A stretch of 64,000 nucleotides of DNA from CAVQBP01 sp964448105 (GTDB lineage Bacteria; Bacteroidota; Ignavibacteria; Ignavibacteriales; Ignavibacteriaceae). Where the stretch lies: contig CAYUVK010000001.1 of assembly GCA_964448105.1 (NCBI GenBank), positions 44,761-108,760 of the forward strand, written 5' to 3'. The notes below the pieces were generated by a model. That model was not told the origin of the DNA and did not search any database. It worked only from the letters and a program-made list of their open reading frames with translations. This document shows positions 19,479 through 28,354 of the stretch, piece by piece (the first letter of the stretch is position 1; every line of letters starts with the position of its first letter). The position numbers were made by a program, and so were the translations under genes.

Positions 19479-20564
19479 ATGAATAATAAAATTAACTTCT
19501 TAAAATTTTTTATAACTATTTTTTTAATATCTGCAATTTCAGCTTACTCACAAACAGAAGCAGATCAGATATTACTGAAAAATTATAGACCTCACAGTAT
19601 TTATAAAGTACCTGTAAGTAATATCGATAAAGCAAAGTATCCAATCATCGATATGCATTCTCATCCTTATGCCGAAACACCCGAACAAATTGATCAATGG
19701 GTTAAAACTATGGATTTGGTTGGAATTGAGAAGACTATAATACTAACTAAGGCTCATGGATCAAAATTTGACTCAATTGTTGCTGCATATTCAAAATATC
19801 CTAATCGATTTGAACTCTGGTGTGGAATTGATTACACAGGTTACGATCAACCGGGTTTTGGTCCGAATGCAGTGACAGAATTAAAAAGATGTTTTAACGC
19901 AGGTGCAAAAGGTGTTGGTGAATTAGGTGATAAGGGGAAGGGATTATTTTACTGCGACCCTAAAGCTTATGGAATGCACATTGATGATCCGCGGCTTGAT
20001 CCTGTGTGGGAAAAATGTGCAAAACTTGGAATGCCTGTAAGCATTCATGTTGGAGAACCACAATGGTTTTATGAGCCAATGGATTCAACAAACGATGGTT
20101 TGATGAATTCTTTTGACTGGCGACTTGATAATCAGAAGGGAATACTAAACTTGCAGGAAATGGTTAAAACATTAGAAAACGCTGTTGCCAAACATCCCAA
20201 CACAATTTTTATAGCTTGTCATCTAGCTAATTGTAATCATGACCTTGAAGCATTAGGTCTTATGTTTGACAAATATCCAAATCTCTATGCAGATATTGCA
20301 GCCCGCTATGCTGAAAATGCACCAGTTCCTAAATATACAGCCAAGTTTTTTGAAAAATATCAGAATAGGCTTTTATACGGTACCGATATGGGTTTTGAGA
20401 AAAATATGTATAAGGTCACATTCAGAATTCTCGAATCTGAGGATGAGCACTTTTATGAAAATGAACTATTTGGATATCATTGGGCTTTATACGGGTTAGG
20501 GTTAAATGACAATGTACTATTGAAGATATATCGAAATAATGCAATAAGAATTATTGGTAAATAA
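19479..20564 (+). CDS. Secreted amidohydrolase-family protein (amidohydrolase 2 type), copy 1
   Basis: 361 residues with a signal peptide (cleavage near SAYSQ). The Amidohydro_2 TIM barrel shows IIDMHSHPY (metal-binding HxH at the first strand), VSIHVGEPQWF, IFIACHLANC and RLLYGTDMGF (the final-strand Asp), all in the right order. Members hydrolyse lactones, amides or decarboxylate cyclic substrates; those next to sugar genes are sometimes sugar lactonases. Unlike cytosolic lactonases, this one is exported. It has an obvious sister at 23439-24530 with the same motifs and length. Placement between glycosidase genes suggests it acts on a released sugar or a substituent, but the substrate is unknown. 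Confidence 0.8.
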   Translation: MNNKINFLKFFITIFLISAISAYSQTEADQILLKNYRPHSIYKVPVSNIDKAKYPIIDMHSHPYAETPEQIDQWVKTMDLVGIEKTIILTKAHGSKFDSIVAAYSKYPNRFELWCGIDYTGYDQPGFGPNAVTELKRCFNAGAKGVGELGDKGKGLFYCDPKAYGMHIDDPRLDPVWEKCAKLGMPVSIHVGEPQWFYEPMDSTNDGLMNSFDWRLDNQKGILNLQEMVKTLENAVAKHPNTIFIACHLANCNHDLEALGLMFDKYPNLYADIAARYAENAPVPKYTAKFFEKYQNRLLYGTDMGFEKNMYKVTFRILESEDEHFYENELFGYHWALYGLGLNDNVLLKIYRNNAIRIIGK

Positions 20565-20718
20565 TTAATGCGATTGGAAAATACTTAAAAAATAGAGCAC
20601 GTTTGCTTAAATTCTTTGGTGAATGAAATAATAAGATATAGAGTCACGATGAACTGAAAAATAATTTAGTTATCAAACTATTAAGATGATTTATAGTAAT
20701 TATTAAACAGGTATGATA

Positions 20719-22836
20719 ATGAAAAAAATTGCAATCTTATTCCTAATTATAATGACATTTCAGACATGTGAAAATCAAAAGCAAATTTCATATTATGAAA
20801 CTGATGGTATAATTCATTTTAATAATACAGCTATAAATATGGCGATTGATAAAAATATGAAGATAAAAACTTCATATATGAAAGATGGAAAATTACTTTC
20901 AATCGTTTCGGAGCAATCTAAGCCAAATGATTATTTGGTTATAAATGCAAAAGAAGTCTACGAATTTGCTATAGAAAAAACTGAATATAATAAGATTAAT
21001 AATGAATTTGGCGAAGGAAACCAATTAAGACTTTTCGGTAAATCAAAAATTATAGTTGATGAAAGTGAAATAGATATTGAGAAAATATTAACAATTGAAT
21101 TATATAATAACTTTCCGAATGCAGCAATCACCTATGCGGATTATATCAATTTGTCTGATAAACTATTAAAGATCGATAAAATTGTAGGTGACTTTTATAC
21201 AGTTGATCGTAAACTAATTGATCCCTCCAAAAAAAGTTACAACTTTTCGCTCTTTCAGGGTTGCGGTGTTGGGTGGGGACTTAATTACAGTAACATTAAA
21301 GTAGATTCTGTTTATTCCGCAACTAATTTTATGGGAATTATTGGTGCGCAACGCGATCCCAAAGGCGGTGGAATTCCAGTATTAGATTTATGGGGTAAAA
21401 AAATGGGGATGGCAATAGCACATATTTCCGCCAAACCTGAATTTGTAAACTTGCCAATTCATGTAATGCCCAACGGTAAAATTGAATATGCAATAGAAGA
21501 ACTTTATAATCGGCAAAATGAAACCATTAGTTTAGGAAAAAATGGAAAGTATTCCACTGTAAAACATGCTGTAATTGTTCATTCATTAGATTATTTTGAT
21601 GCCTTAAGAACCTATGCACAGTTTCTAAACTATCAGGGTATAAAAACATTTAAAGAAACACCTGATACTGTTCCTCAGGCTTATTGGAAAACTTGGGGTT
21701 ATGAACTTAACTTCAAGCTAAGTGATATTTACGTAAAAATACCTGAGTTCAAAGAATTAGGTATAGAGATGATTGTTCTTGACGATGGCTGGTTTTCAAA
21801 TTACGGTGACTGGGAACCAAACACACAAAAAGATAAATTTCCTAATGGAAGAAAAGACCTTATAAAATTTGTAGATGATATGCATAAAGAAAATTTTAAG
21901 GTTGGAATTTGGTGGTGTCCTTTAATTGCAGAGCCGCGTTCAGATGTTGCAAAGACACATCCAGATTGGTTTATGCAACAAAAAGACGGGTCCCCTTATA
22001 TTATGAAGAACCCGGTTTCTTACTTCTTATGCCCAGAATATGCTCCAGTGATTAAATTTTGGGAAGAACAGATTGAAAAATTATATACAACTTTTGGTGT
22101 GGATTACGTTTATCATGATTGGGCAAATTTAATTGGAATTCCAGCATGCTACAATCCTTTACACAAACATGAATCACCTCTCTCACCCTATTGGAATTTG
22201 TCCAACGAGTATAAACATATATACGAAAAGGCACAATCTATTAAGCCTGGTTACGGCATTGAAATGTGCGAATGCGGCCGCCCGCATGACCCATATAAAA
22301 TGCCTTATTATAATATTACCAATGCCTCTGATGCAACTACTAAAGAGCAGGTGAGACAAAGATTAAAAGTAGAAAAAGCCCTTAATGGTTCTAAAGTATA
22401 TTTTAATCCCGGTTATATACTTCCTGAACATAAAGCAGATTGGGGTTACGATCCATGCGAAATTGACGAATGTGTTGCTATGGGAGGCTACTTTGAAACA
22501 TATTATACTAAGTTAACGCCTGAAAAGAAAAAGGAGTGGATAAAATGGCTTAAAATTTACAGGGAAGAACAAATTTATAAAGGGGAGTATTTAAATCTCT
22601 ACGATATCGAGTTTGATAAACCAGAGGTTCATGTAACCAAAAGAAATGGTGTTTATTATTACTTTGTAGTTGGACCTTTTGATGGCGAATTGGAACTCCG
22701 CGGATTGGAAGCAAAAAAATATAATATTAGTGACCTCTATTCAAAAGAGTTTATTAAAAAAGTTGATGGGTCGTTTGCAAACATTAAATTAAAAAGTGAC
22801 AGTAATATTTACTTGAAAGTTGAAGCTGTGAATTAA
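20719..22836 (+). CDS. GH36-like protein, divergent paralogue B, possible lipoprotein
   Basis: I prefer the ATG at 20719, seven bases after ACAGG; an ATG at 20713 is also in frame. 705 residues. The N-terminus is hydrophobic and ends MTFQTC, so a lipoprotein is possible although the lipobox is weak. Residues to ~300 are the beta-sandwich and ~310-610 the barrel: VLDDGW (D355, D356) is intact. The nucleophile motif reads YVYHDWAN (D467) instead of LKIDGQ, and the acid/base region reads NASDATTKEQ (D538). The strand EMCECGRPHDP replaces EICPCGTNYS, and GKTL-type residues after the SD motif differ from those in the other copies. It keeps acids in all three positions but is clearly the most divergent of the four similar copies, suggesting a different glycoside substrate. 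Confidence 0.75.
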   Translation: MKKIAILFLIIMTFQTCENQKQISYYETDGIIHFNNTAINMAIDKNMKIKTSYMKDGKLLSIVSEQSKPNDYLVINAKEVYEFAIEKTEYNKINNEFGEGNQLRLFGKSKIIVDESEIDIEKILTIELYNNFPNAAITYADYINLSDKLLKIDKIVGDFYTVDRKLIDPSKKSYNFSLFQGCGVGWGLNYSNIKVDSVYSATNFMGIIGAQRDPKGGGIPVLDLWGKKMGMAIAHISAKPEFVNLPIHVMPNGKIEYAIEELYNRQNETISLGKNGKYSTVKHAVIVHSLDYFDALRTYAQFLNYQGIKTFKETPDTVPQAYWKTWGYELNFKLSDIYVKIPEFKELGIEMIVLDDGWFSNYGDWEPNTQKDKFPNGRKDLIKFVDDMHKENFKVGIWWCPLIAEPRSDVAKTHPDWFMQQKDGSPYIMKNPVSYFLCPEYAPVIKFWEEQIEKLYTTFGVDYVYHDWANLIGIPACYNPLHKHESPLSPYWNLSNEYKHIYEKAQSIKPGYGIEMCECGRPHDPYKMPYYNITNASDATTKEQVRQRLKVEKALNGSKVYFNPGYILPEHKADWGYDPCEIDECVAMGGYFETYYTKLTPEKKKEWIKWLKIYREEQIYKGEYLNLYDIEFDKPEVHVTKRNGVYYYFVVGPFDGELELRGLEAKKYNISDLYSKEFIKKVDGSFANIKLKSDSNIYLKVEAVN

Positions 22837-22963
22837 ATTACAAACAGATTTTCTGGACTGGTCGAGTATAATGATTTTCACTTTTAAGCAGAACGACAGA
22901 AATATTAATCGTAATTAAAATAAAGATAATATAAAATAATAAATGAGCCCACCATAACAAGCT

Positions 22964-22982
22964 CCCAATTTAATTTATTGGG
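22964..22982 (+). terminator. Candidate weak hairpin terminator after GH36-like paralogue B
   Basis: CCCAAT at 22964-22969 and ATTGGG at 22977-22982 form a six-base stem with a seven-base loop. The following bases (CTTTGATTT) are only partly T-rich, and an alternative longer-loop stem is possible, so termination is plausible but not certain. It lies about 130 bases after the stop of the upstream gene. Confidence 0.3.
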
Positions 22983-23205
22983 CTTTGATTTGGACAAAAT
23001 TAAATATTTTTATCGAAAAAACCTTTTTTTAAATAAAAATATATTTTGAGTTAAAATAATATTTTTTATTTCACTTTTAGGTTTTTAATCATTCAGATGA
23101 AAACCTGAAAAAATGAGAGCCGATTACAGCTATTATCGCAAGATCCAACAGTATAAACTTATAAAACCTTATATAATCAAAATATAAGAAAGGTATAAAA
23201 AATTC

Positions 23206-23234
23206 TTGACAAGAAAAAATAAATTAAATATATT
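23206..23234 (+). promoter_or_regulatory. Candidate promoter for the second amidohydrolase operon
   Basis: TTGACA at 23206-23211, a 17-base spacer and TATATT at 23229-23234 form a near-consensus sigma-70-type promoter, the best in the window. It would give a leader of roughly 200 bases before the ATG at 23439. The CTTGACAAG core is symmetrical and shared with 6734-6742, so a common regulator could act at both. Confidence 0.5.
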
Positions 23235-23438
23235 TCATAAGTAAAATAATAAAAGAAAAATTGCTGTTGTATATTGGAATCGTGAAACTATTTGGATAGT
23301 AAATACAGAAAAATCTATTCATTCGCTTTGATCTATAATTAAAAACTTTGGTAATTGTTAACTGAAATAAAAACAAAAAAACTTACCTAAATGAATAATT
23401 TATGGTTGTTTAGTAAATAATATCAAAAGGACCTTTTT

Positions 23439-24530
23439 ATGAAAAGATACTTACTAAACTTAGTTAAAGTAATTATTTATCTAACTTTTTCTAGCAGTTT
23501 TTTATTTGGTCAAAGTAATCCTGAAAATTTATTATTAAAAAATTACCGCCCCAAAAACATTTATAATATTAAAAAATCAATAATAAAAAAAGCTAAATAT
23601 CCAATCATTGATATGCATTCACATGCTTTTATTTCATCAGAAAAGGAATTGGACGAGTGGGTTCAAACAATGGATTTATTAGGTATTGAAAAAACTATTA
23701 TTTTAACAAAAAGTTACGGTAGAGAATTTGATTCATTATCTTCTTTTTTCTCGAAATATCCTGAAAAATTTATACTATATTGTGGATTTGATTATATAGG
23801 ATACGATAAACCCGGATTTGGACCTGCCGCTATAAAAGAATTGAATAGATGCTTTAAAGAAGGTGCCAAAGGAGTGGGTGAATTGGGCGATAAAGGCAAA
23901 GGGCTTTTTTATTGTAATCCACCGGCATGGGGAATGCACATTGATGATCCCAGGATGGATGCTTTATTAGATGAATGTGCAAAGTTGCATATGCCAATTA
24001 ATGTTCATGTTGGCGAACCTCAATGGTTTTATGAGAATATGGATTCAACTAACGATGGACTTATGACTGCCTATGATTGGAGATTGGATAATCAAAAAGG
24101 TATTCTTACTCTTGATGAAGAATTAAAAACACTTGAAAATGCAGTAGCTAAACATCCCAAAACAATTTTTATTGCATGCCATTTTGCTAATCAGGTTACA
24201 GATCTCTCAAAACTTGGAAACTTATTTGACAAATATGATAACATTTATGCAGATATTGCGGCACGTTTTGCAGAGGTTGCTACTATACCCAAATATACAA
24301 AAGTATTTATGGAAAAATATAATGATAAACTATTTTATGGAACTGATATGGGAACCGACAAGGATATGTATATATTTACTTTTAGGGTACTCCAAACAAC
24401 AGATGAACATTTTTATGGCATTAATCAAACAGGATATTTTTGGCCGCTTTATGGATTAGGTTTAAGCGACATAACGTTAAAAAAATTGTACACTGAGAAT
24501 GCCAATAAAATACTTAATGCTAAGAAGTGA
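23439..24530 (+). CDS. Secreted amidohydrolase-family protein, copy 2
   Basis: 363 residues, with AAAGGA about 10 bases before the ATG and a signal peptide ending near LFGQS. Barrel motifs match copy 1 (19479-20564) closely: IIDMHSHAF, GFDYIGYDKPGFGP, GAKGVGELGDKGKGLFYC, INVHVGEPQWFYE, FIACHFANQ and LFYGTDMG. The shared GVGELGDKGKGLFYC block and the VHVGEPQWFYE block define the pair as sisters. The function is not known; metal-dependent hydrolysis (lactone, amide or ester) is the family norm. It follows the best promoter in the window and precedes another GH36-like gene across a 282-base gap that holds a small palindromic element, so it may be a single-gene unit. Confidence 0.8.
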   Translation: MKRYLLNLVKVIIYLTFSSSFLFGQSNPENLLLKNYRPKNIYNIKKSIIKKAKYPIIDMHSHAFISSEKELDEWVQTMDLLGIEKTIILTKSYGREFDSLSSFFSKYPEKFILYCGFDYIGYDKPGFGPAAIKELNRCFKEGAKGVGELGDKGKGLFYCNPPAWGMHIDDPRMDALLDECAKLHMPINVHVGEPQWFYENMDSTNDGLMTAYDWRLDNQKGILTLDEELKTLENAVAKHPKTIFIACHFANQVTDLSKLGNLFDKYDNIYADIAARFAEVATIPKYTKVFMEKYNDKLFYGTDMGTDKDMYIFTFRVLQTTDEHFYGINQTGYFWPLYGLGLSDITLKKLYTENANKILNAKK

Positions 24531-24580
24531 TTGAATTTATCAATTCTAATAATGAATGGCCATTTGTAAAATAGAAGCAG

Positions 24581-24609
24581 TTGACATAAATGTTGAGGAG
24601 AACAATAAT
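24581..24609 (+). promoter_or_regulatory. Possible promoter before the palindromic element
   Basis: TTGACA at 24581-24586, 17 bases, AATAAT at 24604-24609. If used, transcription would run through the palindromic element at 24629-24739 into the GH36-like gene at 24813. In such AT-rich DNA a chance match is quite possible. Confidence 0.25.
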
Positions 24610-24628
24610 TAGAACTTAATAACTTATC

Positions 24629-24739
24629 TTACGCAAAACTGTCATTCTGAACGAAGTGAAGAATCTCAAGGGTTATGATTTGCACTATATTGAGATATTT
24701 TGCTTCGCTCAATATGACAAAAACATTAATTTTGCGTAA
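24629..24739. repeat. 111-base palindromic MITE-like element
   Basis: The ends are perfect 10-base inverted repeats: TTACGCAAAA at 24629-24638 and TTTTGCGTAA at 24730-24739. Inside lies a second, imperfect inverted repeat of about 29 bases: GTCATTCTGAACGAAGTGAA from 24641 pairs with the stretch ending TTCGCTCAATATGAC at 24718. The nine bases TTAATAACT occur on both sides (24616-24624 and 24746-24754), a few bases outside the inverted repeats, and might be a target duplication. No coding capacity. The inner sequence resembles dispersed TGTCATTCTGA-type palindromes seen in many Bacteroidota-group genomes. Confidence 0.65.
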
Positions 24740-24812
24740 CGTGAATTAATAACTATTTGTTTTTTGGCTATCCAAAATCCGAATAGATAAATATTAAAAA
24801 TAGGTTTTACCA

Positions 24813-26882
24813 ATGAAATTAATTATTAAATATTTAATCTTAACGATCTATATATCAGTTATTATAAGTCCTCTTTTATCTGCTCAAACTTCCGGTACAT
24901 TTAAGGTGGAAGGTCAGATGATATGTATCGAATTCAACAATCTTTTATACAGCCGGGTTATATCCAAATTTAATGGAGAGGAAAAAATATTGGGTGACTT
25001 TTCAAATTCGGAATTCCCAATAATTAATGGTAAAGATATAACAGACTTTAAATTGAAAGATCATTCTGTCTCAGATATACAAAATAATATTGGTAAAGGA
25101 AAAGAATATACAATAATAGGTGTTTCAGGTAAATTAGAAAAAGAAATAAAAGTTATAAGATACGATGCTTTCCCAACAATGCTATTTTTCAAAGTTAAAT
25201 ATTCAAATTTTGGCAATTATGATATAACCATAGATGGATGGACTAACAACAATTACAAATTTATTGCAATAAAAAGAAATGATGGTAAAGCGCCTTTTTG
25301 GTCATACCAGCCAGGCTCCTATGGTTGGTCAAATGATTGGTTGCAGCAGATACACAAAGGTTTCCAGAGAAAAAATTATATGGGTATGAACTGGGTCGAC
25401 TATGGCGGTGGAACGCCGGTAGTTGACATTTGGAGACAAGATGTTGGGCTGGCCGTTGGGCATACAGAATTAGTACCCAAATTAGTCTCCTTACCCACTC
25501 GAATGCCTAATGATAATTATGTAACAGTGGGAATATCATTTCATAATTCAACTATATTAAAACCAGGTGAAAGCTTTTCATCCTTTAATACATTTGTTGC
25601 AGTACATGAAAATGACTGTTTCCAAGCTTTGTCTAATTATAGAGAATTTATGGTTAAACAAGGTGTTAAATTTCGTGAACCTACAAAAGGCACTCACGAA
25701 TCAATATGGTGCGGTTGGGGATACGGTGAAAAATTTTCTTTAAAAGAAATTTATAATTCCTTCCCTAAAATAAAAGAGTTAGGTCTAAAGTGGGTAGTGT
25801 TAGATTATGGATGGGAATATGGTTTAGGTGAATATATATTAGATAAAAACAAATTTCCTGCTGGTGATTCAGATATGAAAAAATTAGTCGACACAATTCA
25901 TAGTATAGGAGCAAAAGCTAAACTTTGGATTAATCCTTTATCTGTAAATCCATGTAGTGATTTATTCCAAAACCATACCGAAGATTTATTATTAAATAAA
26001 GATGGTTCACCAGTCTTCATACAATTCTGGAAATCATTTTTTCTTTGCCCAGCTTCAAAGAGCGTTAAGAATAGAGTTCATGATTTTATCGTAAAAGCTT
26101 TTAGGGATTGGGGATTTGACGGCTTAAAGATAGATGGAAATAACCTTAATGGAGTGCCAGCTTGTTATAACCCCGAGCATCACCATGCATACCCTGAAGA
26201 ATCTGTCGAGCAATTACCTGCTTTCTTTAAGGATATTTATGAAACTGCGCTCAGTGTTAATCCGAATGCAGTTATAGAAATTTGTCCTTGTGGAACGAAC
26301 TATTCATTTTATTTGCTTCCGTATATGAATCAATCAGTCGCTTCCGATCCCAGTAATTCATGGCAAATTAGATTAAAAGGAAAAGTGCTTAGAGCATTAG
26401 GTGGAGATAAAGTAGTCTTTTATGGTGATCATGTTGAACTTAGTGATAATGGAGATGATTTTGCCTCTTCAATTGGTATCGGAGCAGTTATAGGAACAAA
26501 GTTCGCTTGGCCTGATATTCCTAACGGACCTCATGAAGGTGGCAATAGTATTTTATTGACTAAAGACAAGGATAAATTGTGGTCTAAATGGATAAATATT
26601 TTCAAAGAAAATAACCTTAGTTATGGTTCTTATTTAGGAAATTTATACGACATCGGGTATGATAGACCTGAGGCACATGTAATTCAAAAGGAAGACACTT
26701 TGTATTATGCATTTTATGCGGATGGTTTTGATGGCAAAATTGAACTTCGCGGTTTGAAGAGTAAAAGTTATAAGGTAACGGATTATGTTCATAATAAAAT
26801 GCTGGGAAATGTTAAAGGTCCTATTGGAAATTTAAATGTAGCTTTTAAAAAGTACTTATTAATAAAAGCAATACCAGATTAA
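24813..26882 (+). CDS. Secreted GH36-like protein with altered active-site motif (paralogue C)
   Basis: 689 residues with a signal peptide ending near LLSAQ. The architecture matches paralogue A: beta-sandwich (FWSYQPGSYGWSNDWL, DYGGGTPVVDIW), barrel with GLKIDGN (D441, nucleophile position), EICPCGTNYS and ASDPSNSWQIR (D512, acid/base position), and a small C-terminal beta domain. The substrate-contact motif reads LDYGWE (D331, Y332), where GH36 proteins normally have DDGW. In clan GH-D both acids contact the sugar's O4/O6 region, so the Tyr probably changes which sugar fits. The rest of the active site is intact, so loss of activity is less likely than altered specificity. It is 52 bases upstream of the large catabolic operon and may be its first gene. 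Confidence 0.82.
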   Translation: MKLIIKYLILTIYISVIISPLLSAQTSGTFKVEGQMICIEFNNLLYSRVISKFNGEEKILGDFSNSEFPIINGKDITDFKLKDHSVSDIQNNIGKGKEYTIIGVSGKLEKEIKVIRYDAFPTMLFFKVKYSNFGNYDITIDGWTNNNYKFIAIKRNDGKAPFWSYQPGSYGWSNDWLQQIHKGFQRKNYMGMNWVDYGGGTPVVDIWRQDVGLAVGHTELVPKLVSLPTRMPNDNYVTVGISFHNSTILKPGESFSSFNTFVAVHENDCFQALSNYREFMVKQGVKFREPTKGTHESIWCGWGYGEKFSLKEIYNSFPKIKELGLKWVVLDYGWEYGLGEYILDKNKFPAGDSDMKKLVDTIHSIGAKAKLWINPLSVNPCSDLFQNHTEDLLLNKDGSPVFIQFWKSFFLCPASKSVKNRVHDFIVKAFRDWGFDGLKIDGNNLNGVPACYNPEHHHAYPEESVEQLPAFFKDIYETALSVNPNAVIEICPCGTNYSFYLLPYMNQSVASDPSNSWQIRLKGKVLRALGGDKVVFYGDHVELSDNGDDFASSIGIGAVIGTKFAWPDIPNGPHEGGNSILLTKDKDKLWSKWINIFKENNLSYGSYLGNLYDIGYDRPEAHVIQKEDTLYYAFYADGFDGKIELRGLKSKSYKVTDYVHNKMLGNVKGPIGNLNVAFKKYLLIKAIPD

Positions 26883-26934
26883 TTTAAAAATATAACGAAA
26901 TTTTATTAATCCATTTTTAATAGAGGGAAAAATA

Positions 26935-28320
26935 ATGAAAAAGCCTAAAGTTGGATTTATTGTTTATGGTGTTCACAAAGATGGACTTAAAGATCCTATG
27001 GGTACACCTTTTATCGATGATAAATTAATTTCTACTGCAAAAGCAGCTCTGGTAAATGCCGGCTTAGAATTAGTTGAACATGATGTAATAATAGCATCAA
27101 AAAATGAAGCCAAAGAATGTCTTTCAAAATACAAGAAAAGTGATGAGTTGGATGCTATTATTTTATTTTCAGGTACATGGGTTTGGGCAGCCCATTTAAT
27201 AGCTCCGATTCGTGATTTTGCTTCTACAGGAAAAGGAATTATAATCTGGACAAATCCCGGTTCACAGGGCTGGAGACCAGTTGGAGGTTTAGTCTTGCAC
27301 GGGGCATTGATAGAAATTGGGATCAGCCACCGGTTTGTTTATGGAGACTATCAGGACCTAAAAGAAATTAAGAAAATTGTTTCTTATTGCAGAGCAAGCC
27401 ATGAAAAGAATATTTTGAATATGAGTACAATTGGTGTTTTTGGAGGGCGTGGCATGGGGCAAACCTGTGGAGTAGCGGATCCTGCTCAATGGATGAGACT
27501 TTTTGGGGTTGATATTGATTCACGCGATACAACTGAATTGATTTCAACTGCGCAAGGAGTAACCAAAGAAGAAATTGAGAAAACAAAAAAAGATGTTCAA
27601 CCATTTTTTACCGATCCAATTCCTGCTGATGAAGTTTCTGAGCGCTCTATCCGCTTATATATTGCTATAAAAAAAATAATGAAAAAAGAAGATTGGAATT
27701 TCTACACAATCCAATCTTTCCCCGGACTTGGTGATGAATATAGTGCCACTTGTTTTGCCCAGAGTATGATTTTAAATGATGGTATTGGAACATCAACATT
27801 AAGTGATTTCAATACAGCGATGACCGTTAAGCTTCTTACCGATTTAAGTAAAGAACGGGTGTATTACGGCGATTTACAGCATATAGATAAATCAAAAAAA
27901 GAAATTAAGATAATAGGTGACGGTGCATGCCCTCCTTCTCTAGCGGGAAAAGCAGGACCGGCAGGTTTTGCTGAACATGGAATTCCTACGGAAGGTAAAG
28001 CTGGAGGTCTTTCTGTGAAACTTACCTGTAAATCAGGAGAAGGAGTATTAGCCCGGTTGGGACGAAATAATGGCGTATTCGAAATGGCTGTTGTAAAATG
28101 TTCGGTTTTCGAACCTGACAAAGAAGAATTAGTGAAACGTCAGAAAGAATGCGGTATCCCGTTTTGGCCCCATGCTTTCGTTACTGTTCATTGTGATGAT
28201 ATGGATAAATTAGTTGAATCGTGGAATAATGAATATGCCGTGCTGGGTTATGGCGAGAATTTATATAATGAACTATTGGATTTCTGTGAGTTGACGGGAA
28301 TGAAATCTATTCCTTTATAA
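26935..28320 (+). CDS. L-fucose/L-arabinose isomerase-fold protein, putative sugar isomerase
   Basis: 461 cytoplasmic residues. The N-terminal half (~1-165) is a Rossmann-like domain (VGFIVYGVHKDG, LDAIILFSGTW) as in FucI/AraA enzymes. The C-terminal half carries FPGLGDEYSATCFAQSMILNDG and the family's late GDGACPPSLAGK segment. These enzymes interconvert aldoses and ketoses with a divalent metal. It is shorter than true FucI (~590 residues) and close in size to the annotated 'fucose isomerase-like' group, whose substrates are mostly unknown. The following genes encode an aldose-epimerase-like protein, an aldolase and an FGGY kinase, so it probably opens an isomerase-kinase-aldolase route. 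Confidence 0.82.
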   Translation: MKKPKVGFIVYGVHKDGLKDPMGTPFIDDKLISTAKAALVNAGLELVEHDVIIASKNEAKECLSKYKKSDELDAIILFSGTWVWAAHLIAPIRDFASTGKGIIIWTNPGSQGWRPVGGLVLHGALIEIGISHRFVYGDYQDLKEIKKIVSYCRASHEKNILNMSTIGVFGGRGMGQTCGVADPAQWMRLFGVDIDSRDTTELISTAQGVTKEEIEKTKKDVQPFFTDPIPADEVSERSIRLYIAIKKIMKKEDWNFYTIQSFPGLGDEYSATCFAQSMILNDGIGTSTLSDFNTAMTVKLLTDLSKERVYYGDLQHIDKSKKEIKIIGDGACPPSLAGKAGPAGFAEHGIPTEGKAGGLSVKLTCKSGEGVLARLGRNNGVFEMAVVKCSVFEPDKEELVKRQKECGIPFWPHAFVTVHCDDMDKLVESWNNEYAVLGYGENLYNELLDFCELTGMKSIPL

Positions 28321-28354
28321 ATCTTTCAAGTATTCAAAGGAGTAAAGTTTTTTT

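Larger units (their letters stand above)
22837..23438. other. 602-base intergenic region with hairpin and promoter-like sequence
   Basis: No convincing coding sequence on either strand; only frames of about 25 codons. It separates the GH36-like gene at 20719 from the second amidohydrolase and probably marks a transcription boundary. It holds a hairpin with a six-base stem at 22964-22982 (also able to pair differently: AGCCCA at 22946-22951 with TGGGCT at 22979-22984) and a good promoter match at 23206-23234. The remainder is AT-rich without other recognisable elements. Confidence 0.5.

Noticed and set aside
23110..23190. A 24-codon frame in the intergenic region (ATGAGAGCCGATTACAGC)
   Set aside because: No ribosome site, no recognisable pattern, and such short frames occur by chance.
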